This document shows, in pieces, positions 51,241 to 62,700 of a stretch of DNA of 64,000 nucleotides. The notes under the pieces are model-generated. The model was not told the origin of the DNA and ran no database searches. It worked only from the letters and a program-made list of their open reading frames with translations. The translations under genes and the position numbers were made by a program. Position 1 is the stretch's first letter, and the number at the start of each line of letters is the position of its first letter. The stretch lies in the NCBI RefSeq assembly GCF_901000735.1, contig NC_081547.1, positions 23,056,046 through 23,120,045 of the forward strand, in the 5' to 3' direction. Origin of the DNA: Corylus avellana (Eukaryota > Streptophyta > Magnoliopsida > Fagales > Betulaceae).

Positions 51241-52203
51241 ATGTTGGGTAAAACCAGATTGGCGTTGCTACATAGCCCATGGGTGGAGCCAAAACCCTCA
51301 CAAGGGGATGGTCAATCCTTTGTAGCCAAGCAAGAGCTGGCGGACAAGGAAAGCGGCATCAAGGGAGTGATATCGGGGCCAATAAAGGAGCTGTTGGGAA
51401 GATTTGTCGACGTGGTCCGAGCAAAATTATCAAAAGTGGTGCCATCATTGCGAGAAATTCAACCTCAACTTGATTTAGTGTCGGCGTCTAATGTTCCTAA
51501 TCATCCACACGACATCAAGAGTCCTAAAAAGCTTGAAGAATTGGGAGAACAAGTGGAAGAAGTAAACCTTTCAGAGAGTATCGCAATTTTTCATGAAGAA
51601 GATGAACCCTTGGAAGAGGTAAGTCTTTTGGAGAGTTTTACAACTTTTCATGAAGAAGAGGAACCCTTGGAAGAGGTAAATCTTTCGGATAGTTTTGCAC
51701 TTTTTGACAACAATTCTACATTTCATGTGCTTGATAAGAGCCCCGAAGATAAAGTCTTTGATTTTAGTGTTGAGCCAATTGACTTTGTTGATTTCATTGG
51801 GATAGATGCTATTTTGTCAAATTCTTCTAACCAAATTTGTGATGAGATCTATTTGGCGGAGGGGAATGTTCTATCAAAAAATGACGCGGTTGTTGCTAGT
51901 TATTTGAAGATTTTCATGGCACGTCGAAGGGAGAAGTACGGCAAATCCGAAGAATTGCCAAGTGGTGTGTGGGGACTTCGCAACAACCATCAAGATATTT
52001 CGAAGATAAAGAGCATCACACTTATTGTGGGGTGTTGCCTTGTCTTGATCTTGAGGAATGAAGAATGGAACGAGTTGACAGGGCATCCAAAGGACCGTGG
52101 AAAAAATAGTCCAAATTCGAGGGCGAATTCTCTCCAACCTTGGGAGGATGATGTAGATTGGAATTCAAGGCTTATCTTATCTTATCTTTTAGTCTTTTAT
52201 TAG
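51241..52203 (+). CDS. Chimeric ORF of the LTR element (post-protease region)
   Basis: 320 codons open. The first half continues the protease-to-RT linker of gypsy elements (VVPSLREIQPQLDLVSASNVPNHPHD), but RT, RNase H and integrase are absent. Instead comes an acidic section with a 19-residue repeat (57-bp units at 51556, 51613 and 51670: EEV-LSES---FHEE-EPLE), then an unrecognised C-terminus entering the 3' LTR. Probably a product of internal deletion; function unknown and the start is arbitrary. Confidence 0.5.
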   Translation: MLGKTRLALLHSPWVEPKPSQGDGQSFVAKQELADKESGIKGVISGPIKELLGRFVDVVRAKLSKVVPSLREIQPQLDLVSASNVPNHPHDIKSPKKLEELGEQVEEVNLSESIAIFHEEDEPLEEVSLLESFTTFHEEEEPLEEVNLSDSFALFDNNSTFHVLDKSPEDKVFDFSVEPIDFVDFIGIDAILSNSSNQICDEIYLAEGNVLSKNDAVVASYLKIFMARRREKYGKSEELPSGVWGLRNNHQDISKIKSITLIVGCCLVLILRNEEWNELTGHPKDRGKNSPNSRANSLQPWEDDVDWNSRLILSYLLVFY

Positions 52204-53663
52204 GTTTCTTTGTTAGTCATTTATTCTATCTTTTCTTTCAGTCTTTATTTGAATTAGGTTTCTTTGTTAGTCTTTTATTTGGTTTAGTTGTCTTTCGTAG
52301 ACTTCTAAATTAACTTTATTTCATTGTTATCTTAGGACTAAGAGTCTTGGGCTATAAATATATGCTTATAGCCTTTAACAATTCAGTTTTTGATTATTAG
52401 ATTTGGATTATTATTGAGTTTGCTTAATAAGAATTACTTAGAGTTGAGTTTCTTCATTATTTTCCCTTAAAGCGTAGATAGTCTCTATTGTTTAGAAGAT
52501 TTCTTTAATTCTTGTGATAGTCTCACACTCTTAGGAATATTTACCCCTTCAACTTGCTGTTTTCTTGTTCACCACAATCCTATGCTACAGCCTGCATCAG
52601 CTGTAGAGTTGGCCTCCCTCGCCGCATGTTAGAAACAAGAATAACCCACGTTGCCCATAAGATATTTTGCATCTTCTACAAAGTGCCCAAAGAGACTATC
52701 GCACTACACTGGGGAGTTTACCACATTTACGATTTGCAAAGCATCCTCCTCAAAAATGATATCCACATGACCTCTCTCTTTCCCAAACATCACCACATAG
52801 AGGGCAGCCATTGCTTCAGCTCCCACCGGCAATAGGGACAACTTCTTCTTTATATCACAGGCCGCCAAAAAACGCCATCTGTCATCGCGTGCAATTATAC
52901 CCAGTCCCACTATACCTGTATTTTTGTTCAAAGCCACATCCCAATTTATTTTGATCATATTCACTGGCGGTGGTCTCCAGATAGCAGGTATGTGCTCACT
53001 AGGTTGCCTTGCAATTCCTCTCTGCCCATCACTGACTCTCTGAAAATCCTCCAAAGCTTGTTTTCCTTCTCGTAGAACTTGCGAGGGATGCGTAAATAGG
53101 CCTCCATGCACCACGTCATTCCGCCAGAGCCAAATCCTTATGGTTGTCACAGCAAACATTGCCACCTTTGTAGCATCACATCGAGACAGAATTGAAGCAA
53201 ACAAATGGCAAAAATCCATTCCGGCATTTGAGCTTTTCTTAACGGGCTGCCACTCCAAATGTCAGAAGCCGATGCACACTCCCATAATAGGTGAACCACT
53301 ATTTCTTCCTCTCTAATACATATTGGGCATAGAGCATTCTCCACCACCTTTCTCCATACCAGATTTGCTTTAGTGGGGAGTAAATTGTGACAAGCTCTCC
53401 ATAAAAACATCTTGACAGCATTAGTGACCTGAAGACTCCAACAAGCCTTCCACACATCATTACCATTGTCTGGTTAGAGGACTCACCCTTATGCACATCT
53501 GTTCTCTCAACCTCTATATGGTAGGTGTTTCTCACAGAAAAGACCCCATTTGTAGTGCTCCTCCATGTTAACCGATCCCGTGGCTGCAGAGGGCTAAGTG
53601 GGATATTTTTTTATTATGGCTGCTTCTTCCCCATCGAACATGCTGTCTATAAGATGCCCATTC

Positions 53664-55416
53664 TGTAGCGCCCTAGAATTTTCAAAGTTATTTAAATGGA
53701 TTGTTTTGATGATGATGTTATTTTAGCAGATGATTTTGGGAAATTTATGGTGTTATAGAGAATGATAATTAGAGAATGGTAATTGGTGAAATAATAGGAT
53801 AGTAAATGGTAAGAGAAATAGTATTGGTAGAAGGAGGGTGGAATTGTAGATGTGTAAAGGTAGGTATAATAGTATTGGTAGATGGAATAGTAAAATGAGA
53901 GTGGAATTGTAGGTGGATAAATGTAGGTATAATAGTGTTGGTAGATGGAATAGTAAAATGGAAGGTAGAATAGTATTTGATTTTTTTTCCTATAAATAGA
54001 GCTTTTCCCCCTTCACAAATTTCACCACTCCTCTCCCTTCTCTTCCACATATTCTTCCTTCTTCCGTTTTCTACTCGGTCTTTTTTCTTTCTCTAAGTGT
54101 TTACACGAAACAGAGAGAGAAAGGGCGAGACAAAGCGTTGTAAGAAAGAAAGAACACGAGAGAGAACGGACTCGAGAAATTAGTTTCAAAAGATATACTA
54201 GTGGTGTTAGTCAGATTGGAGCAACTAGATCCTTCAGACCACTTTTAGCTTCAATCTAGAAGTAAGTAAATTCACTACTCCTTCTAAAATTACTTTATGT
54301 CATGCTATTTATACATTCTTGTATCAAACTGTAAATGATTATTTTATTTACCTGTTATGGAGATATGTTGCATGCATGAAGGATTTTTAAAAGAATTATT
54401 TAGAAAGTTTATATTTCTTTAAATGCTTTCTAATTACAACAAGTTTATATTTGGAAAAGTTTCCATTTTTTAGGAAAAAAGTTGAGAAATAATGATGATT
54501 ATAAGAAAGAAGAATGATGATAAACTCTCCTACATGTTGCCCTAAGATGCATTAAAAGAAGTACAAAGAAAAGTACAAGAAATGAGTTAAATGTTTATGA
54601 AATGAGGGCACATGTATGGAGGAGAGTATTTTTGGCCCCAAGATAAAATGAGATGAGTTCGGTACCGATACTCAGATGAAGGTGAAACCACTGAAGGAGG
54701 CTATGCCAGAAGGTGGTATTCCATCAACAGACCGTTGAATGCACCAAGAGAAAGAGTTAATTGACGGTCGGGGCATGGCTGAGCCCTCAGTTCAGTGCCA
54801 TGGTCACAAAGGACCCGCAACCCTCGTACCCAGGGGTAACAGTGTACATGGGCCCTAATATGAGAAAATGATAATATAATTTCAACAATGATATACTATG
54901 ATGATTTACAATGATGATTTATAAAGATAATTTATGACGATGATTTATTACTAGAGGTAATAGTATGTATATGCTACAGGAGATGCAACCGTACATACAT
55001 GTATTATTATGGCTAAATGTATATTTATTTGTGAAAACGATTTTTAAAACTGAAAACAATGAGTAAAACTATTTATGGTTGTGGATTTTACTTGCTGGGC
55101 CCCTTTGGGCTCATTCAGTTTTATTTCTTGTTTTCAGATAGAAAGGACGCTGGAATAGGTGGCCGGAATGGGGGCGAGAATAATTATTAACTTTTAAGTT
55201 TTTTCATATCAGTTATTGTAATAATATGATATTCCGCAACTAAAGTTTAATGTTTCCTAATTTCGCTTGTAATAAAATATCTTGAAGAATGTTTTATACA
55301 TTGATAGTATCATTTAAAATTAAGTACTCTAATAGACCTTATAGATCTTTGCAAAGACTTTTGTTGAGTAAGAAGAAAAGTGACAAACTCGGCCTTAGCG
55401 GGCTGGGGATGTTACA
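53664..55416 (+). mobile_element. Solo LTR (1,753 bp), TSD CATTC
   Basis: Begins TGTAGCGCCCTAGAA and ends GGGGATGTTACA. CATTC is repeated exactly at 53659-53663 and 55417-55421. A promoter-like TATAAATAGAG lies at about 53991. Near 53820-53965 a unit of about 60 bp (GGTAGATGGAATAGTAAAATG ... GTAGGTATAATAGT) is imperfectly repeated. Long LTRs with TGTA...TACA ends are typical of some plant gypsy elements. It interrupts the LINE between its RT and zf-RVT regions. Confidence 0.9.
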
Positions 55417-56715
55417 CATTCCATCCCTTAGGTTCACTATCAATGAGATCAGCAACTTGTGTTTCTTTTGGAACTGGTCCTGGAAAGATTGCACCTTGAA
55501 GGAGATTGGTTTAGGAATCCAGCAATCCTCCCACACTTTGATATTCTTTCCATTCCCCACTCTCCATATGGTCCTTTTCCTTATTATTTCCTCTGCTGCA
55601 AGCATGCTTATCCAAGCCAAGGAGGGACGCTTTCTCACTTGTGCCTCCAAAACAGAGAGCAATTAGGGAAATATTTTGCTTTAAGAATTCGAGCAACCAA
55701 AGAGTCTGGTGATTGGAGAAGCCTCTATATTTGCTTGGCCAATAATGCTTTATTGAAGATGACCAAATCCCGAAAGCCCAAACCTCCTCTATCTTTTGAG
55801 ACCCCATCCTCTCCCAACTCATCTAGTGAACTTTAGAGGTATTCTCCTTGTGACCCCACCAAAATATCTGCATAAATTTATTAATCTCCTTACATAATGT
55901 GATAGGTAAAAGGAACACACTCATACAATATGTTGGGATAGCTTGAACAATAGGTTTGAGTAAAATCTCATTTCCGGCTTGAGACAAAAATTTAACCTTC
56001 CAATTCTGCAACCGACCCCAAACTTTGTCTCTAACAGATTTGAAAGCCTTCAATCTCGATTTACCCACTAACGTTGGGAGTCCCAAATATTTTTCATACC
56101 GTTCTGTGGCTTGTAAACCCGAGAGTCGGGTGATCTCCTCCTTCTTTTCACTACTTGTATTACGGCTGAAAAATATAGAGGTTTTATTTCTATTCAATTT
56201 CTGCCCCGAAGCAGCTTCATATTTTTCCAAAATCCTTGAGAAGCTTCTCCACTCCACCGAATTAGCCTTGCAAAATAATAGGTTGTTGTCCGCAAAAACA
56301 AATGACTCAACCAAGGGACTTTTTTTGAAGTAGGCACTCCTGTAATGACCCCATTCTCCTCCGCTCTAACAAGTATTGAACTAAGTGCCTCCGTACAAAT
56401 AAGGAAGAGATACGGGGAAAGAGGATTCCCTTGTCTCAACCCTCTCGTGGGTTGGATTTGTCCCACTGGCTGTCCATTCACCAAGATGGTATATGTAACT
56501 GAACTTACGCAAGCCATTATTAATTTTATCCACCGTGAGGGGAAACCCATTTTGTGCATAATTGCTTCCAAAAATGCCCATTCCATCCTATCGTACACCT
56601 TACTCATGTCTAGTTTTATACCCATAAAACCCACGTTACTCCACATTCGGGTGTGCATCAAATGTAATGTCTCATATGCTACCAAAATGTTGTCAGTTAT
56701 TAGCCATCCTGGGAT

Positions 56716-58131
56716 CAGGGCCGGCTCAGGCCCTAGGCGAGTTAGGCCCTCGCCTAGGGCCCCCAATTTAATAAGGCCCAAAAGAAAAAAATTTTGAGTT
56801 AATAAAAATTTGGAAAGAAAAAAAAAATTATTTTGGACCAAAAAAAAAAATTGAAGGCCAAATTTTTTTTTAATAGGGCCGAAAAAATCTTTTTATCAAA
56901 ATTTAAGGCCTCAATTTAATAAGGTCCCAATTAATAAGCCAACTATAAATTTTAAAAATAATTCAAAAAATAAATTAAAAAAGGGACAAAGCATTAAAGC
57001 CTTACATTATTACATGCCAATTCCCTAGAGCTCTACAAGCCTGATGCTACAGTATACACCTACATCATGCAGTTATCCTTTTAGCCTCTTTCTAGAAATT
57101 TTTTATTTTTGGTGAGAAAATGTATTCGTTAGAAATAAAATATTACCATTTATTTTCTATTTATTATTTAGCCATCTAGGGAAAGTCAAGAGCCAAAAAT
57201 ATAAACTGCTGTCAGCCTAGTAAGCTTACCATGGGCATTTTAAATATCAGAGTCTCTCTATTTGTCACTTTACCTCTCCCCTTTGCTTGCTATTTTCTGA
57301 GTTTTTCTTCTCTGTTTATCTCATCATTTTCTCTTCCTCTCCGACTCCGAGTGACCGAGTCTCCTATCCTATCTCCAAGAACTACTTCATAATTCCTTTG
57401 CCAAATCAGGTTTTATTGTTCTATTTTTGTCGTTTATTTTATTATAGTCATAATTTTTTTTTTGATAAATCGTGTTTGTTTAATTTGTTAGTATTTTTAA
57501 TTAAGCATGTCTACTAGAAAATATGCATATGGATATGAAAAACTTAAAAAAAAAAAAGAAAAGAAAAGAGAAGAGTAGACAAATTGATTGAATCTCAAAG
57601 AGGAGTTCTAAATAAATTTGTTATTAGCAATAAACAAAATATTGAGGATAATTTAGGTGAAAAACTCATAAATGAACAAGAAACTCATCAAAAAGAATTA
57701 GAAGATAATGAAAATGTTATTGATGTATCTAATTCTATTGCTACAAATATATAAAAAGACTTGATTCTTTTCCAAATGCATGTATCGCTTATAGAATTTT
57801 ATTGACAATACTTGTTACAGTTGCTTCTGCAGAAAGAAGTTTTTCAAAATTAAATTTGATAAAATCCTACCTAAGATCAACAATGTCACAAGAGAGATTA
57901 AATAGATTAGCCATATTATCAATTGAAAAAAAGATATTAGAAAATCTTGAATATAAAAACTTAATCAGAAATTTTGCATCTCAAAAAGCGAGAAGAAGAA
58001 TTTTTAAATAATATATATATATATTTGTTACTTTTAAAAAAAAAATTGTTACCTAAAAAAAAAAAAAAAAAAAATTTAGGCCCAATTTCAAAGTTTTGCC
58101 TAAGGCCCCAAAATACATTGAGCCGACCCTG
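56716..58131 (+). mobile_element. Internally deleted hAT transposon (1,416 bp)
   Basis: TIRs CAGGGCCGGCTCA and, from the right, CAGGGTCGGCTCA. The 8-bp TSD is CCTGGGAT (56708-56715) / CCTAGGAT (58132-58139), one mismatch. It lies inside the LINE RT coding sequence. GGCCCTAGG-type palindromes fill the left subterminal region. Confidence 0.92.
57507..58011 (+). pseudogene. hAT transposase, N- and C-termini fused by deletion
   Basis: Starts MSTRKYAYGYEKLKKK, frameshifts in an A run near 57546-57557, continues KLIESQRGVLNKFVISNKQNIEDN, then joins directly to the dimerisation domain (CIAYRILLTILVTVASAERSFSKL, RSTMSQERLNRLAILSIE), ending at 58011. This is the ZMYM1-like hAT group. The zinc-finger and catalytic core are missing, so the element depends on transposase supplied elsewhere. 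Confidence 0.82.
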
Positions 58132-58208
58132 CCTAGGATGAAGGCACTCTGATTTTAATAGATGACGTGCGACATCACCACTTTTAATCTGTGCTGCCAT
58201 TATATATA

Positions 58209-58866
58209 TATTGGGTCATGGATCGGCCACATAAGGCCCAACATGCCTCTAGGACTGGTTCAAAGGCAAGTTCACTTTAAACAGGCCCAGACCGAGATAT
58301 AGTGGCTAGCCCATCGAGGGCATAACAATCTTTCCAATGATGGTATAATGGACATTCAGAAAGTAAAGGAAACCCACGTTCATTAACGAACGTGTGATAC
58401 ACGCAGCGCCCAAGCAAAGCTCTCACGTTCATCAGGACATGGCCCAGTTGTCAGTGCCAAACCGAGACACGTGCACCCAAGGATAACTCGGGAGCCCACG
58501 TCCAACACAAACGTGGCCGAGCCATCCACTAAAACACACCACTATCTCATGATCGTGGAGTAACCCACAGCCCATGATCCACTTCGCCAGTATTGCGCAC
58601 GTGGATCCTTGGGCACGTGGGGCCGAGAACTCTGGGGCGACAACTACTGCATGATGCCTATATAAGGGAAGCTCTAGTTCAATTGTTTGGTAATCACAAC
58701 TCTCTCTCTCTCTCTCTCAAGCTCTCATTGCTTAATTATCTTCTTTCTACAAATACTGACTTACGTATCAGAGCTATCCGCTGACACATCATCGACAACT
58801 TTTCTTATTTTGCAGACCAACGACTCTTCGAACTTCGTGCCATATCACCCCTCGAAATACTGTCAT

Positions 58867-58871
<5 letters not shown>
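58209..58871 (+). mobile_element. Solo LTR, same family as 16294-16991
   Basis: Starts TATTGGGTCATGGATCGGCC (TG decayed to TA) and ends TGTCATCAACA. It matches the minus-strand copy along its length, including AAGCCCACGTTCA/AACCCACGTTCA, GGGAAGCTC.A.TTCA and the CT-rich leader. A TATA-like CCTATATAAGGG is at about 58659. It sits in a (TA)n tract, so its TSD cannot be read. Confidence 0.8.

Positions 58872-58921
<50 letters not shown>
58872..58921. repeat. (TA)n microsatellite
   Basis: A perfect TA run of about 50 bp immediately 3' of the solo LTR. Confidence 0.95.
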
Positions 58922-58925
<4 letters not shown>

Positions 58926-59743
58926 GTTAAATTGAGACAATATCCAGTTGAGCAATGCCTGCGAAACCATTATAGACAAGAGAGCTTGTCATTGTGGGAC
59001 TCAGGGTATAGCATTGATATTACCTTTGACTTTCAGATCTGGTGGGCTGACGATAGGATTTTGGGTTTTAAGGAAAGTAGAGTCGTATCCCGAATATTAT
59101 GTTCACATTTTGACTTCTTCTCGATCAGGAATGAGAACTTGGATTGAAGTACGGACCCCAATTAGCTGTGGGCTTCAAGGGACAGAACCCAATAGTGGGC
59201 TCGGATCTGTTATAATTATAGCGATTTGGGCCTTACGGTTGGTCCAATTCCTAAAACAATAGATCATATTTGAGCTTTATTTTATAATGAAGCAAATTTG
59301 TTGTTACCTAATGCACAACAACTACACTAATTTGGTGGGGGCAAATATTGTTCTAAAGATGGCCACTTTGTAACGCACCTTGAAGCAATCTATTATTCTT
59401 TTCTTTTGCAGCAAAAACTACTGGACCAGTGATATGTGAATGATTTTGTCTGCAAAGCATCTAATTATAAACACGTAACTAGACCTATTATTCACTTGAT
59501 TCAATTTTTACCATGTATAATAATGTTAGCACACTCTCACTCTCACAGTCTCATTCTTACCGTCTTTAAGATGACTTTTAAAATTACATTCTTACTCGAT
59601 CACGGTTGAGAGTTTGAAAATGAAAATGTAGGGGCGAGAATGTATGTAGCATTACTTACTTTCGAATGGATAATGTGGAAATGGCAGAAATAAATCACAA
59701 AATAAATGGCATTAGAATGTATGTACAAGAAACAGAGAAAGTG
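58922..59743. other. 3' flank of LRR-RLK copy B; unrecognised sequence
   Basis: Overlapping + frames near 58930-59262 have no recognisable domain. From about 59300 the sequence resembles the 3' flank of copy A. An imperfect inverted segment near 59520-59660 (TAGCACACTCTCACTC ... GGGGCGAGAATG) may be another MITE. Confidence 0.45.
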
Positions 59744-62700
59744 TTAGTCATCGTCGAAAGTGGAAGATGAAATTCCAAGAGAAGAGGCGAATGTTGCTGT
59801 AGTGTCCCCAGTAAGGTATCTCTTGAGCCGATCCAGGTCGTCGGCTGCATCAAGCATTGTAGGCCGAGTTGATAAGGACTCCTGTGTGCAAAGAATACCC
59901 AACTCAATTAACTCTCCAATAGCAACTTCCTTCATTTTCTTTACTTCGGGGGATAGATCCTTTAAAGCTTCCACCAAAGAAGGATCTACCACTCTTTCCA
60001 CCCTTCCATGGAAATGACTCTTCACCCATTTGTGCAGGCTTAGCCCACCATCAAACATGTTGTCTGTTGGTCTTTTTCTTGTCACCATCTCAAGCACTAG
60101 AATCCCGAAGCTGTAAACATCTCCTTTTGCAGATGGGTTTGATCCAAAACCATACTCTGAAATGTTACAAAGCTTTTTATTTTCAGTAACTTTCAAACAA
60201 GTGGTATAAATTAAAGATAGTGCAAAACAAATTTTAGTGCACACAAACATGACAGTGGGAGCCTGTTGGTCGAGATAAATCAATTGTAATCTACCTTAGT
60301 TCTAGAAAATATCTATGCCTCCAGTAGAAATAATCAAAAAAATTTCGGTCTTTCATTTAAATTTTCATAGGCTCTATTTGTTTCGAAGTAAAATATTTGA
60401 GAAAAATATAAAAAAGCCCACCAAACTAACCATCATTTTTGAAAGAGTCTTACAATGATAAAAAAAGTACTAAAGTAACTCATCAAACTACCAAAATATG
60501 TCAAAAATGCCACATTTTTTTATATTTCTATAATATCCTTATTCTTTTAAAAACTAAAATTAATAAATAAAAAAATAAAAAAATAATTTCTTAAAATTAA
60601 AAAAAAAAAAAGAAAAAAAAAAGTGAAAGGGTTGGCTGCCAGTTGAGCCAACCATTTGATTTTTCATTTATCCATATTTTTTATACTACACTAGCGATTT
60701 ATAATTTAAGCCATTTACATTGACTAATTTTTTATTTATTCGAAAAAAAATATATTTTTTATATTTATTCGCCCTTTGGTTTTTTTTTTTTTATAGTTTT
60801 TTTTTAATTAATTTTTTATTTAGTTTTTAAAAGAATAGTGGTATTATAAGAATATATAAAAAAAAAAAGATGTAGCATTTTTGACACACTTTGGTAGTTT
60901 GATGGGCTATTTTAGTACATTTTGAACATTGTGGGGCTATATCGCAAATAATTGTTAGTTTGAGGGGCCTTTTTATATTTGTCCCAAAATATTTTCAACG
61001 AAAAACAATTTCCAGCCGTTTAGCTGGTATGCGAAATCATAGACCTCAATTGATGTAGTGGAAGACTAAAGTGACTAACCAAAGAACGTCTTTGATTCTG
61101 CAAAAAGAAGCGTCTTCGTCTTCTCCCCAAAGAAAAGCTCAAACCCACAGGTTAAGAAAAGAACACAAACTCCACAAAATTTTGAGAGAAAATTCTTTGA
61201 TTTGATAATAATTCAATGAATCTATGTTTTACAATATAAGCTAGCCTATATAGATGAGACATACTTGTAGAGAAAATAAACATAATCATAATAAAGAAAA
61301 GAAAATAATCAAAGCAAATATAATCCTCATAAGAAAAGGAAATAAAGTCCAAATCATATTAAATATTCTACAAATAAAATTCTAATAAAATAAAATAAAA
61401 TCCTAATTTAAAATTGACAATCAGCGGGAATCGTGATAATATTTCGTTTTGTACTTTCGTCGTCCGAAAACGGATAAAATTCTGATCAAGCAGCGCATGC
61501 GCAGCTCCAATATTATTTTTGTTATTTTACTTATTTTCATTTTTACCAAAATTATAGGTACATATCGTCCTACATCATCATCGGACACATATGATGGCGA
61601 CGACAGTCACCGTTGACGGAGAATGAATTACGACAAGTGTCTATGAGGAGATGTTCAAACTCAAAAAAAGTTTACAATTCTATAAAATGAAAATCATTTT
61701 TTGGGGATTAAATAAGGTTTCCTGATGAACCAAATTTGTTTGCGGTTTGACTACCATTTTATATTTTACCAAAAATTGAAAAATTAAAAACATTTAACAT
61801 CGAAATGCAAACACAAGGGAGAAATATGTACCTGGTGCGATGTAACCAATAGATCCATATAACATATTCGAAGTACTAGAGTTTCCCATTTCAACAGCTC
61901 CACCATTTCCCCCTTCAGCAGTCATAACCAACTTTGATATCCCAAAATCAGAAACTAGAGCTGTCATGTCATCGTTGAGAAGAACATTGCTTGGCTTAAG
62001 ATCACAGTGAATGACTCTGACAGGGGAGTGATGATGCAGATAGGCCATCCCTTCAGCTATGTCACTGCAAATGTTCACCCTCTGGATAAGACTCAAATCT
62101 GAACCCGTATACAGACAGCTATCCAAGCTGCCATTAGCCATATATGGAAGAACCAGAGCCTTAAAATCAGGTTGACTGCATACTGTTATAATCCTTATCA
62201 GGTTCCTGTGACGGATCCTCTTCAAGACTTGGCATTCTCTGGTAAAACTCTTTGTTGAGTTTCCAGATTGCACATTTAATACCTTGACTGCAATGGCTCT
62301 TCCGTCTGGAAGAACTCCGACGTAGACACGTCCATGGCTGCTCGACCCAATCAGACTCCACTCATCAAATCCTGCCGTTGCATCTGATAATTCTTTATGG
62401 GTGATTCTTGGGAAATTGTACATTAGTTCTGGGGTATTTTGGTTGCCGACTGGTTCAGTCTTCCGAGAGAGAATCATTACTCTAAAGCGCCGGAACCCAA
62501 TCACACAACATATTGTTGATAAGATTACTGATATGAACATTCCCAAGAAGAATATAATCAAAAACACACGTGAATGAAGCCAACGTCTCTTTCGATGGCA
62601 AATTGGAATGCCAGCAACTCTGCCTAATACTGTCCTGTCGAGTCGGCGATTCTCCAAGAAGGACATATTTGTTACCGAATCGAAGATGCCACCAGTGGGA

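Larger units (their letters stand above)
50030..52589 (+). mobile_element. Deletion-derivative LTR (gypsy-like) retrotransposon
   Basis: 5' LTR about 50030-50414 and 3' LTR about 52149-52589 are highly similar from TTTGTTAGTC onward and end in CCTACGCTGCA / CCTATGCTACA. The 5' LTR lacks about 60 bp after its TGA start. A primer-binding site TTGGTATCATAGC (50419-50431) matches initiator tRNA-Met with one change. The internal region keeps gag-like and protease-like remnants only. No convincing TSD; a few LINE codons seem missing at the junction. Confidence 0.85.
49893..58188 (-). mobile_element. 5'-truncated L1-type LINE carrying three nested elements
   Basis: Minus-strand LINE beginning within the RT domain (NQSAFI, near 58150) and ending with a short A tail at 49893. 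A perfect 21-bp direct repeat (start CTGTGCTGCCATTA) flanks it at 49872-49892 and 58189-58209. Segments: 58188-58132 and 56715-55422 (RT, with LITDNILVAYETLH, IKLDMSKVYDRMEW and FADNNLLF in place of FADD); 53658-52600 (zf-RVT FLWRACHNLLPTK, CPIC; RNase H KINWDVAL, GAEAMAAL); 50029-49893 (C-terminus, SIWWHQIPSYIDGIVRKE). Several frameshifts and stops. Without its inserts it is about 2.55 kb. Confidence 0.9.

Noticed and set aside
52704..53535. Independent minus-strand gene with RNase H
   Set aside because: It is the 3' part of the nested LINE, continuous with 55422-56715 once the solo LTR is removed.
58930..59262. Overlapping + ORFs after the solo LTR
   Set aside because: No motif recognised in any frame and no start or promoter logic; treated as unrecognised sequence.
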